Origin: Eimeria necatrix | Lineage: Eukaryota; Apicomplexa; Conoidasida; Eucoccidiorida; Eimeriidae | Length of the DNA stretch: 34,866 nucleotides | Assembly (NCBI RefSeq): GCF_000499385.1 | Contig: NW_013654222.1 | Location: 1 to 34,866, forward strand | Direction of reading: 5' to 3' | Shown here: piece after piece, positions 19,201-31,428 of the stretch | Numbering within the stretch: position 1 is the stretch's first letter | Layout of the letters: every line of letters starts with the position of its first letter | The notes under the pieces: generated by a model | The model's input: the letters and a program-made list of their open reading frames with translations, nothing else | Told to the model about the DNA's origin: nothing | The model's database searches: none | Program-made: the position numbers and the translations under genes

Positions 19201-22118
19201 CCGCGTCATACAGAAAGCACTTGATGTTCGTTTCGAAGCTGTTGCTTCCGTTTCTGCTGTTGTGGCTGCTGCTGCGTTTATGGGCTGCTGCTGTTGGAAT
19301 GCACCAGCAACACATCATGTGCCACGGACAGTGCGAACGTACTTGCAGTGTTTAGATAAAAAGGGTCAAATGTAGCCTGTCAGAACTCTCAGCTGCGATG
19401 TTACTGCAGCGTTGATGGCGTTTCTGGTCTCAGGTTCTTGATGACGAGGATAGAGTGGCTGTCGCCAATGAGCTTCATGGCAACGTGCTAACTTGCATAG
19501 GCGACCAGAATGGTAAGCTTGCTGATCTTTCAATCGCTTTTTTCTGCTTCGTTGGAAGTGTCACAGACGAAGTACCTTGCGAAGCCTGCACCATCTCCTT
19601 GTGTCTAAATTATTTGCTATACATGACTGCTGCTTTCCTTGTATGACGCAAACTCACACAGTGAATTCTTAGCTTGTTGTGCATTAGGATTGTTGTGACT
19701 TCTTTTAGGAAATCATGTCATACAAAAATGCATCGAAAGACTTCCTAAGGGAGGCGCTCAGTTCGTGCTGGACGCCATAGCCGGGCAAGAAGCAGCCCTT
19801 GCGTCACACTGCTACGGTTGTCGAATAATCCAAAGGCTGGCGGAGGCTTGCGACATAAAACAAATTGTCAGCAGAGTCACGAACGGAATTTACAGATGCA
19901 ACTCCTTCCAGTTCTGCCCTTTGTCTTTCCGTTTTCGATCGACTTCACATGACGAAAAGCTCTTCCAGCCACTTTCGTCGCACTTATTAATCCTGGTTGG
20001 CTTCCGGGTCTTCTCAATTTTCTCCAGCGCTTTTTCTTGGTGTGCTTGCAGTCGCCGATGCTAGATGCTGTGATGGCTTCCCTGCGCTCCTTGGCTGAAG
20101 ATCAGTTTGGCAATTACGTCATCCAGCATTTGCTGGAATATGGCAGAGAACAAGACAAACAGTAAAGCAGCACTGCTGCAGGGCTAGCACAGATGGCTGA
20201 GGGCAGCGAGTGCACGAAGTGGCCGCAGCGGTGGCATCAATAGGGGCAGGGACGGAAAAGTGTCTCGTTGTGTATACTTCGCGTATTTTGTAGAAGCTGC
20301 GGAGAAACACGAAGCTTCCGAGGTTTCAACGTGCCTATATAACGCACTGAATGTGCATTACTGCCCTCAAGAGGCTGGACTGTTTGTGTATTTTCATGCT
20401 GCTTTCAGAGAAATCGTGGCATTGCTGAAAGCTAATCTCTCCAAGCTCGCTACCCAGAAATACGCATGGTACGCTGTGATTGCACTTTCCGCTTTTGTAG
20501 AGCTACAGTGGCCCACCTTTCGTGCATGAGGGCTGTAAACTGCCATTGTGCCTAGTAATAAAGCGTATATTGTCCGTCTCAAAATTGTCGTACACTTGAA
20601 AGATATCGAGTTGCTGCGTTGTGTGGTCCTGCGACTGGCTGCAGCAACGTTGTGGAAAGGGCTTTAAGCCTTAACACACTGGGCCGGGCCCAGTCCGAGT
20701 TAATTGGTGTTGCTTTGCAGCCAGACCCCCAGTGAGTACTTGTTAGGTGGTGCGCTTTCAGTGTTCGTGTATTATTTGCGTAGTCACCACAATTGGCTGT
20801 TACGAGAACTCACTGGGGGTTGGGCTAGTGTAAGGATTGTGCAAAGCCACGGCATGCCAAATGGCGTGTGGCTGTTCAAGTGTTTGGGTGTACTCAGAAA
20901 TGGAGCACCTGTAACGGCTCTGATGCTCGACCGGTACGGCAACTATGTTGTCCAGCGTATGGTGGAGGTAGCAGAGGGACAGCAGCGGGAGCAGCTCTTC
21001 CGACGCCTTCTCGAACAGCTGCCACTCCTCCGAAGCTGCACTTACGGTGGGTCATACCCGATTGCCAGTGACTGCGCTTTAATGTTTAATACCCTGAAGA
21101 GACCTATCGCAGCTATCATGACAAGCACGTGCCATCCGTTGCCCTAGCGGAATTGGTTGTGTACATTTTTGCATTTGCAGGAAAGCACATCGTTGCTGCC
21201 TTGGATCGCCTTGATATTAGCGGCGGCTGTTCTGGTGAGGTGCCGGTGTCTACACCGGCCGGCAACGCGGCAGCGGCGGCGCTTCCAGTAAGGCGACGCG
21301 GGTCAACACTGCAGCCGCAGCATCAACAAACAGCAGTTGCCTCTCCAGGTCGGCGCAGGACTGTGCCCCAAGAGCAACGCAGCCAGCGGCAAGGAAGGAA
21401 GCAACAGCAGTCGTCTCCCCGAATGGGAGCCAGACCAAAGGCAACGAAGAATGAGGGAGGCCCACAGGAGACCTTTGACGGACTTCTAGACCGCAGCCTT
21501 CCTAAAGGATGGCGCGGCTCAAGGAAAGCTGCAGGAGTCCAGCGCAACCTTTCCGCTACGGCTCCTGCGGGAGCAATGCAGCAAAAGCAGCAGCAGCAGC
21601 TGTTCATGTTGCTGGACGGGCGGCAAGATGGCATTCCCCAGGCAGCTGAAGGAAGCCCTGCTGCGTACAATCTCGGAACGAAAGGCTCCACAGCAATGGC
21701 AACAGCTGCTGCAAGGCTGCTGTTGACCGACACTCCGCAACAGGCTACTGCAAAGCAGAACTTGGCAGGAGTTGAGGGTCTGGGTCTCACATCTGAGTTG
21801 CCTGGCAGCCCAACGCCTGTCGGTTTCAAGGACCAGGGGCCTTCTGGCGATGTAGTGACGGAGCCCATTGTGCTCGGAGGAGTTCAGAGTAGCGGAAGCT
21901 CCGCATCCACCAGCAACAATTCCCTGTCAGATCTGCTGGGAATATGGAGGGGGCATCAGCAGCCTTCTCTATGCAATAGTGCAGATGGCCGAAATCCTGC
22001 AGTGCCTTTTGAAGGGCCCGTAGGCGAGCAAACGGACGGTCTTGCAGGAAGGCAAGATGAATGGGAATGGGGGAAAACTCCCCTGTTCTTTCACCAACCT
22101 TCGCCCCCAACTTGGTGA
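16285..22118 (+). CDS. Pumilio/PUF-family RNA-binding protein, at least 12 exons
   Basis: PUF proteins bind UGUA elements in mRNA 3' UTRs and repress or localise the transcript in the cytoplasm. Exons: 16285-17197; 17367-~18334/18355; C ending 18616; 18733-18898; 19122-19225; 19434-19512; 19709-19866; 20052-20161; 20409-20468; 20645-20731; 20898-21046; 21181-22118. Every junction I give from 18616 onward keeps phase; only the second-to-third exon junction is unresolved. About 600 Gln/Ser/Pro-rich residues precede eight PUF repeats: GSRIIVQ, GNFIIQ, GCRVIQ, GNHVIQ, GCRIIQ, GNYVIQ, ACNVVE, GNYVVQ, then the usual C-terminal YGKHI segment. The ~300-residue tail is Gln/Ala/Ser-rich. Total about 1280 residues. 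The start is the first ATG of the open frame; an upstream exon is possible. Exon 19122-19225 contains nine consecutive A. Confidence 0.93.
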
Positions 22119-22398
22119 CCTTCACGGCCATTGAGGCAGCTGCAGCAGCTCCAGCATCAAGTGTAGAAGATGCAACAGTAGCTACTGCGCTTCGCCGTGA
22201 CCAAATTAATAGATCCAGCTGCATCGCAGCTTCAGCAGCAAAAGCATTTGCCGAACTACAGCGTTTTTCAATGAGGCAACAATGGAGAGTTGAGAAAGGA
22301 CGGCAACCCCAGCGTAAGCTGTAGCAGCTGCGGAGGCAGCAGCAGCAGCAATGGACTGAGAAGCCTGTTTCGCCATGTACCAACAGCAGCTGCCCCTT

Positions 22399-22623
22399 CT
22401 ATGTGGCTGTAGCAGAACCAGCGAGACAGGCATTTGAGGCTGTGCGCCTCAGTTCTTCAGACTGTTCGATCACAGCGTAAGAGAGGTTGAATCTACAGGC
22501 GCTTCCAGAACAGGTGTAGATTCCGATGAAGGTGGCAGTTGTGGCTTGCCCTTCTTCTAGGGATGGGACAGTCACAGCATGTGTGGGAGCCACTACGTAG
22601 CGTACGGAGCCTTTTGCTCCCAT
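22399..22623 (-). CDS. Weak small gene candidate, tail-to-tail with the PUF gene
   Basis: ATG at 22623 opens a 74-codon frame with ordinary composition (VPSLEEGQATTATFIGIYTC, later LSYAVIEQSEELRRTASN). Just downstream on the same strand, Ala-rich segments in other frames (IAAAAASAAATAYAGVAVL; STLDAGAAAAASMAVKV) could be later exons. A possible donor (GTACAT) lies after CTGCTGTTG near 22380, but no join is convincing. I recognise no family. It may be a chance frame. Confidence 0.25.
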   Translation of the reverse strand: MGAKGSVRYVVAPTHAVTVPSLEEGQATTATFIGIYTCSGSACRFNLSYAVIEQSEELRRTASNACLAGSATAT

Positions 22624-23665
22624 ACAACTAATTTCCGTCAGATGAGTCGCCGGAGGAGGCCTGTAAGGGACATATGCCCTTAAGGTGGCCTAATGTGTGC
22701 GTCGCCAACAGAGCCAGAACGGCCCTTGGGAACAGACAACCACGGGGACAGGGGTGCTAGCTTCTCAACCTAGATCTACCACCCTCATGTTTCCTGTGTA
22801 TATCTTGTGTCGGTCACCATGGATCAAGGCAAGCTTGTTGAGGCCGCACTAGCACTACCACTGGCAGCAAATCCAAGTGCTGCTAATGATGGTTATGTAC
22901 TTTCCCGACTCCTATTGAAATAGTACTTACTGCTTGTCCCACTAATTGCATTGTTTCAAGTGCGAGTTTGTCTTACTGGGCGTGGAGACAGCAGGTGCTG
23001 CGCCCGCCGCGCCATACCAGCACGCCCACCCTTGCACACCTGGTTTTTATTGAGCGAAGTATACCCTTTGTTGAATCTTGTGTAGCGACCGGCCCCGGCG
23101 ATACAGGGGTCTTGTGTGTTCCTGCATGATCTCCACCGAAAGTGTGGATGACATGTGCCATGTAGAGAGCAGCAAAAACGCTGTTTCATCCCCTTCTCTT
23201 GTGACATCCTATCTTCATCAGAGGTGTCCTGCATCTAGAAGCAGCAACCAGGCCAGCCAATGACCCCAAAGCCCACGGCGGTGGAGCGGCTTTCTGTCGT
23301 TTGCCTCACACCCAGTCGCCGCCTCTTATGAACGAATTTAACAACGAACGGACTCGCGTCATCACAGCAGTGCTGTGCCTCCAGAAGTGGCTGCAGCTGT
23401 CGACAAGGGATGAATGTGTGCCTGTATGATTCCTTTGCGCATGCACTCTGGCGAGCGTGGGAGTTGGAGTGCGCTGCCAGAACGCAGGCGTCAAACAGGT
23501 AGTGGCAGCATCCCGCCGGGATGTAAGCCTTCCTTTGCTTGAGGGGCAGCGGCTTGAGAGGTTTTGCAGCGCGGGCAGCCAAAGTGCAGCCGTCTCTTGT
23601 CTAACAATGTGGCCTCTGGGCGAGAATGTAGCCCTCTTTGGAAGTGTTAATTTGAGCCCTAGATA

Positions 23666-23694
23666 AGCTAGCTGGCGAGCAAGCTAGCTAGCCG
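23666..23694. repeat. GCTAGC cluster
   Basis: AAGCTAGCTGGCGAGCAAGCTAGCTAGCCGG carries overlapping GCTAGC/CTAG palindromes, the third such cluster in the window (others at 4018-4100 and 11697-11897). Confidence 0.75.
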
Positions 23695-25559
23695 GATGGC
23701 TCTCTAGGTAGCCCCTGCTCTATGGCTCTCCCGAAGGCGCTGCGCATTAAGGGGGGCGGGGAGGACTCCAGTAGAAGTGTTTCCGGGGGCGCTCTCAGAC
23801 ATCCACGTCGTCAGAAAGGGGCTGCACGGTAGCGGTGCTCGGCGGCATTGGGGATACAGGCTGAACTGGACATATGAAGACACCCGGCGAGATGATTCCT
23901 TCACAGACAGGCGAGGAGGAAACCATTTGTCAACTCTTCCAGCTGGAAAGGACCACTGGCGTGAAGACACAGGAGACGAGGGCACGGAGCAGCGAAACTG
24001 ATCAGGTGAAGATGCTTCATTTGTGCATACATGGAAGTGCACGCTGAGAAGCCTTAGCAGAACGGCGACAGCGTTTGGCTAGATGTTGAAAAGTTGTGTG
24101 TGCTGCATGTTCAAAAAATTGCGTTTTCTTCGAGTTCCTGCGGCTACCACGTGCCGTAGCCGTGTGACTACGAGGCGCCTCATCCCGCTTATTGTGACTT
24201 GGCGATAGATGTGAGCTATTCTTGTAGATGACGTGTGCGTCTAGCAGTGGTGAGGCAGTTGAAATGTATGGTCGTTGAAGCCTCACCAGACCTACACAGA
24301 CAAGGCTGCAGGGCGGAACAGTCGACGTACACTGCTTCCTTTGAAGTAAAGAATATTTCCTTCAATATGGAGTGCATTTTGAAAAGCATTTTTTTATCCC
24401 CATTAGACCAGAAGCAACTCGTCGAGAGTATGGGCTGGCTGCTAGGGGCAAGCTACGTCTCTTTTAAAACTGTAACCTTATTCATAGTGGGTGATCACAC
24501 GGTTGCCAAATGAAGCAGAGTGGAGCGGGTTCTTGGCCTCGGCTATTACTGGAGACACTCAGATGAACTAGCTGCTTAGGTCACCCAGACATGCTACCCT
24601 ATGGGACATAAGCCTTGCCAAACAATAGCAGCAAGGCGTGCCCCAAAATCATTGTCGGCTCAGTTATCATGACCACAGACAAGGATGTAGATTTCGAACT
24701 GCCGTGAAATTTGAAGATTTGGGGTTACATAACAGTGGAAAGCAAAGTACGGCTCCAACGCTCACCCGCATAGCAATGTTGTCTGCGTACATCTCGGCGT
24801 TTACACCGAGTCCAATCGGAAATTCCAACCATTTAAAAAAGGAAAGTGAGCCGAATTTTTTTTCCTTTCAAGAATTGAGGAAGGAAGTTCACGCCTGTCA
24901 GGCTCCTACAAAGACCATCACACTGCTGCCGCCTTCTTTGACCAGCTGCCAGCGCAGGCACCAATCAGTGAAAAATGCAAGCAGCAACTAGCGACGAGTA
25001 GTTTGACCCTTTCTCTGTTTGTCTCTGGGTTACTGAGTGTGCAAAAGTCTGTAATGCCTCAACGGCAGCAGGATTCCCAGTGTCCGCTCAATACCCCACA
25101 TTATGGGCCGCGTGTGCTTCTGATGCCGCGGAGGCTTTTACTCTTGAATTATTAAGATACGAATTCTTCGTAGGGGTCAAGAGAGACGGGTTTGACTGCG
25201 ACTTCGGCTGCGGGAAGGCGCTGAGACAAGCTCAATTAACGGCTAGCTTGAAGTGCTCATTGAAAGGAATATGGACCCGAGCGCGTTCCGTTTTGTGATA
25301 CCGAGGGGCCTTGGCGACTAATCTGTTTCTTTTTTTCAGGGCCTGATGTGCGTAGCGACTCTTTGGGGGCTCTAAGCACAACAACAGCGCGGCGAGAGGC
25401 AACTGCCGCTAGAGCTCCCATATACCCTTCAAAACAGCGAACACGTCGCACTCATGAGCTGTCTTCAATGACTTTGGCTGGCTTCTGGCTAAATGAGCAG
25501 CGCACGCGGAAACGGCATGTAGAGGGGCAGAGACGCGAAGCAGCATAATATCTTTGGTA

Positions 25560-28500
25560 ATGGGGCCTCCTCCAGAGACACAGGAAGGACCAGCAAACAC
25601 GACTAACGCTTCTTCGGACTGCTCTGTCACCCCAACTAGCTGCGTGCTTTATATCAGTAGCAGCCGCAATGTAGTTTCCAGCAATGAGGCCGCAGTTAGC
25701 TTGGCAGCGGGAGCTGCAAGTTCTGAGCGCAGCGGCCAGAGGCTCGAAGGCCTGCCGCGACAGCAGTGCCGACGCCGCCAGCAAAGAGGAAGAAACGCGA
25801 ACACAATAGAAAGAGCAGGCTCTGCACCTTGTGACTTCAAAGGCAAGCTGCAGAGGCAGCACACGCAAAATGGGTGGACGCCTGCATTGCCCCAGAAATT
25901 GAATCCTCTTGGAGGATACGGAGGATGCGACAGTGGGAGCGGTGCGCAGTCCACTACCCCAGCAAGAACAACAAATGTAGCTGCTGCAACAACAGAAGCA
26001 GCAGCCGACAAGGAAAAAGCGGAAGATGAGATGAACTCCTTTCAATGGAGGTCCCGTGAGAGTTTTTCCTGCAGGGACTTTGACGCCTCATCTCCGTACT
26101 TACCAATATCATATTTGGGGAGGGACACTGTAGGGCGCAGTTTCCAGTGTATCGAAAAGTCGACTGGGGACCGGGTTACAGTCAAAGTGGTATGTTGAGT
26201 ATTGGAGATATTGCCCGACTGTCTTTGGCGACTGTTTTTGCTTGGTAGAGGATGGTTTCTGCAGCCTAGTTGCGACTGCTGCAGTTGCATAGAGAACAGT
26301 AGCGTGTTTTTGTGAACACCTGCGCTGCAGCTTTTCCTACGCCTAGTCTTTTCCACTTTTTGCATCAGTAAGGTCATTGCTGCTGCGTACTGCAGTCCAT
26401 ACGTACTGTGCTGCCTTCATTGTCCTGTAGGTGTCGAAGCGCCCCTTGCAGTCTCGCCATCGTCTACGACGGCAAGTGCTTGTAGAAAAGGAGACCTTGT
26501 TGTCTTTAAGCGTGGGAGGTCACTCTTCGCATCCTAGCGTGGCTTATCTGAGGCAAATTTACCAGACAGAAGAAAGCTTGTACTTCGTGCTCAACTATAC
26601 GGGCTGTGTGCGTCTGCGAGATGTGCTGAGACGCTTGAGCCGCGCTGGAGTCAGTCTCTCTATTGGGGCAGCAAGGCTATGGGCAGCCGAGATAGTGGCG
26701 GCTCTTGCTACGTTACGGCAAAAGGGTGTGTTGCACAGAGACATCCGCCCAGAGAACATCGTAGTGAGCGAGCGGGGGCACCTCACTCTTGTCGATTTTT
26801 ACTCTGCGCTGCACCTTGCCCCTGAGACGCAGCAGTGGCAACAGCAGAACGAGCAGTTGAGGGAACAGGAAACGGAAAAGGATAGACACTTAAAACAACA
26901 ACTTCAGCAGCTGCAGCATTGCAGCACGGTGCACCAGCGAGAGCCACAAAGAGTAGAGGGGTTTTCGTTTTCGTCGAGCTCTCGACGTTCTTACCCCAAC
27001 TGCAGGAACAGTAAGAAAAGGTATCAAAGTGAACCAAGTCGCTCGCAGGGTGACCTAGAAATACATAGCCGTCGGCGAACGGCTGTAAATTATCCATATG
27101 CCGTGGTGCCTGGCTACGCTGCACCTGAGCTGTCTGTTTCTGTCGACTCTGATGGAGATTCCGTCGAGCAACACGATTTCGGGTGCGGGTACGGGACGGA
27201 TTGCTGGTCTCTAGGGTGCCTTGTGCACGAGTTACTGGTTGGTGAGCCGCCCTTCAAGAACATACCATCTACGGCTGTAGCCCAGGCAGTCTGTGGAGAT
27301 CAAGAATTATCTCTGACGCAACAGATGCCTGCGGCTGCAGTGGATTTTATAAAATCACTACTGCGATCAAAGGAGGAAGAAAGATTGGGATCCAGGGACA
27401 TTAAGGAGCTACTGGAACATCATTTTCTCAAAGGAGTCGATTGCATGGCTTTACATTTCCACCCTCTTCCACTGGACGTGATGCAGTATGACTTCGCCTT
27501 CCAAGGATTTGGACATTCTTGCCGTGCAAGAGAAACAGCGGCGAAGTGCGATCGCACAGTTCCGGTAGAGCGTGAAGACAATGCGGTGAGAGCAGCTGCT
27601 TCAGCTGCAGACACTCCTGCTGCCCTGGAGACTCCGGTTACATTGTTATCAAGCTGCCGTGTCTCCACTTCGAAACCTAGAGCATCTGACGCTCCACAAG
27701 CATGTTTATACCCCCAAAGCAACGAGAGGTGCATCCGCAGCGGAGGAGTTCCTGGTATTGTACCCATATCACCTATAAGAAACTGTAACTGCAGCAGAAC
27801 GAGCCAGCAACTGCAAATCCCTCCTTGTGAGGTGTTGGATCAGGGAACGCCACTTGCTCCCAGTTGGAGCATGAAAAGTGGTAGATGGTGCCTGGAAAAC
27901 GCTGAGACCCATCAGCAACAAGAACTCACGGGCGCTCTGTCCCTTCGGTATGACGTGACAGAGGAGCCTAAAACTGTTTGCCGTCGTGCGGTCACGGAGG
28001 CAGTGCTCGGTTGGGGTCCTCCCTTGCGCCTTCGTCCCATCTCAAGTGCAGATTATTCAGAGGAAAATACTGACTGCCCTGGTGCAGCCACAGAGGAAAC
28101 AGGAACACGGCGAAGCACTACAATAGGTACCAAGGATAGCATCAGGAAGGTGTCCGAAGCAGCCGGTAACATTCTTCCTCCCGAAAGCCAGCGATCATCT
28201 GGTTTGATGCTTAGCCGTTTAAGAGAGGCTGATCAGGGGCGCCTAGGTGGTTCATTTCCTGTCTCCCAGGAAGCTCCGCCGTATCTGGCAAAGTGGTTAC
28301 TGAAGGGCGAGAGGTTGCACTGCCACGGCGTCTTGCTGCGAATGCGCGGTGAGAAAGGCTCTTTGATATCTATCGCATGCGTAGGAGACACCCACAAAGC
28401 AACGAGCAGGGGTTGTTAGTTTTGAGTAAGGTTTGCATGCGTCAGATTTGGTCTTTGGAGCTTCCGGACTAGGCGGAAACTCTTGTGTGCCTGTTGTACC

Positions 28501-29712
28501 CTCTTAGCAGATTTCTAGGATGAGTGCTCTTGTTGTGATGCTGTGTTGAATACAGAACATCGGAGCTTGTGTGAACGGCTCTTCATCCGGTTTTTCGGGG
28601 GTGATCACAAAAGGAACTGCCAGTTGCAGCCGCAGCGCTGCATTGCCTTATTGACGGACACAGGACGGCTTCTACTCTTGGATCCAAACGCAAGAACTCT
28701 CCGCGTACGTCCACGCACACAGACAGAAAGGCGAACAGATAAAAACAGGGCTTGATATGTAAGGTATTCCGGGAGCTGTAAAGGCCTAGAACGAAAGCCA
28801 TCGTAATTTTGTGAGCATACGAAAGGTCAGTGTGAGGGAGTGTGAATACTCAAACGCTGCATCGGTTTCCAGCAAGAGTTTATTCACCGCAAGTAAGGTC
28901 AGTGCACCACTGAGTTGTTTGTCAGAGCGTGTCTGCCTGTTTGTTGAGTTGAATTTTCCGATTCGCAGAAGACAGTCGTCCTTGCAACCGATGGTGAGAT
29001 ATATACGGAGGGGAAAGACATGCTCATTTATTCCAGTGCAGGAGACAACTGCTACTTGCTTTTCGCATCTGAGGAAGACACTGCCGCTGCTTGGGCTAGA
29101 TCTCTTGCTTTATCCATTGAAGTAGGTCTGTTCATTTTCGTTCCTATCTTCATTTATTTTTATGCCGGCGCTTCTTGCGTACTAGCGTTGACAGAAGCGC
29201 TTGTTTCCCTTCTGGAGCCAGAACCATGACCAACGCTGGCAGCGCTTTGTTGCGTGCAGAGCCTGCGGTCTAGAGCAGCGTATTTTAGATCTAAAGGAGC
29301 GGTGTGCAGTCTGCGAGGAAATACTGATGTTTTAACCGCTGCCTCGGTGGAACATTCATCGCGGGGCAAAGCTGGTTCATTGTCAGCCTCTCGAATGCAG
29401 GACAAAGCAGCTCCTGTCTGGCCTTCTTCAAGTGATGAGGGTGCGGCACGACAAAGTAACTTCAAAGGCGAACCTTTCTCCAGCGAAGGCGCGTCTGTAC
29501 CGACAGCTGCCACTCCCACTATACCACAGAATACAGACCCTAGCAGCAGCGGATTGCATAGTCCTCAGCAACCCATGGGGTGGCAAAAGGAGTTGACTCG
29601 CTGTCGCCGGGGTAGCGTTAGGCTGGCTTCTTCGCCAGCATGCTCGAAGAATTATAAGACTCGTCGTCCGCTTTCAGAGGGACCCCATTTGCGCAATTCA
29701 AGCTGCGGGTAA
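25560..29712 (+). CDS. PDK1-like AGC protein kinase with C-terminal PH domain, five exons
   Basis: PDK1 phosphorylates the activation loop of other AGC kinases. Exons 25560-26189, 26431-28348, 28556-28704, 28969-29121 and 29260-29712 join in phase to about 1100 residues. The N-terminal ~180 residues are low complexity. The kinase domain starts near 185: Gly-loop LGRDTVGRSF, Lys209 in VTVKV, HRDIRPEN at 312-319, DFY at 332-334, GYAAPEL around 438-444, DCWSLGCLVHELLVGEPPF, and RLG near 528. A Gln-rich insert of ~80 residues sits between DFY and APE. A ~280-residue linker follows, then a PDK1-style PH domain (~825-950) with KWLLKGERLHCHG, CIALLTDTGRLLLLDPN and AWARSLALSI; it is spread over exons 2-4. 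The tail is Ser-rich. No hydrophobic motif was seen after the kinase, as in PDK1. Several catalytic motifs are unusual (see findings). The assignment rests on domain order and PH type; another AGC subfamily is possible. Confidence 0.8.
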
Positions 29713-29738
29713 GGTCACGAGGCGGGTAAGGTCACGAG
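29705..29738 (+). repeat. 17-bp tandem duplication over the kinase stop codon
   Basis: GCGGGTAAGGTCACGAG occurs twice head to tail (29705-29721 and 29722-29738). The TAA that ends the kinase frame lies in the first copy, and each copy contains GGGTAAGG, a good match to a 5' splice site. Confidence 0.9.
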
Positions 29739-31428
29739 GCTTGACGGTCCTACAGTGGTGATTCAGAGGAGAGCAGGAACGCTGAAGGCGAGGTTGCGCG
29801 CTTTTGATGTGCAAGCGCTTTGAGCAGCCGACTTGCTGCTTGCCTTTTTCCTGCTTACTGATGTGACGTCGGCATCGGTTGTTTAAATTCTTCTTAAGAA
29901 GATTAAAGCTTGTCCTGCGTTTTAGCGCTGTGTGGCTGCCAACATCACAGGGCGAAAGGCAGTGTCTAGAAAGTTAACTCAAAGAGCGCCCACTTTCGGA
30001 CAGCTGGAAAGGGAACAGAGGATGCGGTGTAATTCATAGCCTATGGCCACGCTGTACTATGTACACAGATGTTATAGCAAAGTAGCCCGTTGGAAGAAAA
30101 TGCCGGCCATACGCTGCAGAGTGACCTTCAAATGCCAGTCTGCGGCGGCGCATTCGGTTTTGAATCAGAGAATTTACAAATTGCAGCAATGTAGAGCATG
30201 TTTTGTATTGCTTTCTTGCATATCAGCGTGGGAAAGTGATGCATTTTCCAGTTGATGTGAAGATGATGCTTGCACGCAATTGGACTGACTATATAATTAT
30301 ACCCTTCTCGTTTGATCTGTCAATTTGCACCCTGTAGGACACAGCTGAAAGGAATTAGGTGGCAGACTAGCTGCACAGCTTGACCAATGTTCTAGCAGAT
30401 TTTTGGCTTCTCTGAAACGGCGATGTTAGCGTGATTCTGATTTCAGTGCGTAATCAAGGCTGTGCCGCCGATGAGTCAAGCTGAATTTTGACATATTCCC
30501 GGCATTTGCAAATTCGATAGACAATTCCAGGATTTAAAGACTTTCCACACGACCGTTTTTGCCTTGATGTTGCACGTTTCTTGTTGCACCTGATGCTACG
30601 AAGTTTCGCAACGAACTGCACGGCAACTGTCAACTATCGCCCAGTCGGTTTTAGTGGCAGCCTGCGCACCCTTCCGTTGACGAACACCTGTTCTGTGGTA
30701 CAAGGCAAGCTATCACCTTGTTAGTGGTGTTTGGTTGACCGCGTACGACCTGAAGTTGGTTGAGTTTAAGTTAAACTGCTTCTGGCACTTAGCTCCTCAC
30801 TACGAATGAGCGTGCAATTCACAGTCCAACAAGGTAAGGTGTTCCCACCAAAGTTTTGGCAACGGCCTTTTGCCGTCTATTTTCAACAAGCTGCGAGCGT
30901 TCAGCCTCAGCCTACTGCTGTTTGCTGACGCGCTTTCCTGTCAGCTGCAAGTTTTATAACTGGATAGGGCATGGCTAAAGGCTGAGCAAACCAATGCTTC
31001 GGGCACGCAAACTCAACTTGCAGGGGAAGGCGTACTTACTACGTTTACGCATCACTTCGACAGGGGCCCAAGGTCTAACTAAAAGCAGAGAGAGCTTTGC
31101 ATCGTAATTGCTACCATAGCGAAGGAACGGACAAACGTACACTCAAACAGAGTTCGCTATTGCTGCTGGTAACTGGAGCACGCAATGAACAGGGGACCAT
31201 GTGGAGGCAGCAGTGCTTACACTTCACTGCTAGATTTTGCTCATCGGCGACTATAGTTTATTTGAAAGCATAAAGTGCGCTTCTGTACACTGGAAGTTTT
31301 TGCTGTCCATGGCACTGAGTAGACGGAACTGCTTTATAAATGAACTTGGCATCATGCCGCATTAATGAATGACTCACCTTTCAACCAGGTTCTTCCAAAA
31401 TGTGTACCCGAAACTTTTTCAAGGGTGA
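29713..31428. other. Intergenic region, no supported gene
   Basis: Only short frames exist (for example 30043-30255, plus), with no domain. A perfect 14-base palindrome TCTTCTTAAGAAGA lies at 29889-29902, shortly downstream of the kinase stop. The DNA is clearly less G+C-rich than the left third and has no triplet runs. Confidence 0.5.

Larger units (their letters stand above)
22119..25559. other. Intergenic region between PUF and kinase genes
   Basis: Apart from the weak minus-strand candidate at 22399-22623 and a GCTAGC cluster at 23666-23694, I see no gene. Frames such as 23582-23235 and 24042-23704 (both minus) lack domains, plausible splice borders or protein-like composition. No tRNA-like B-box (GGTTCGAATCC type) was seen. 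Confidence 0.5.

Noticed and set aside
21826..22383. 185-codon minus-strand frame
   Set aside because: It mostly lies antisense to the last PUF exon. Its Cys-rich part is CAG/CTG read in a shadow frame.
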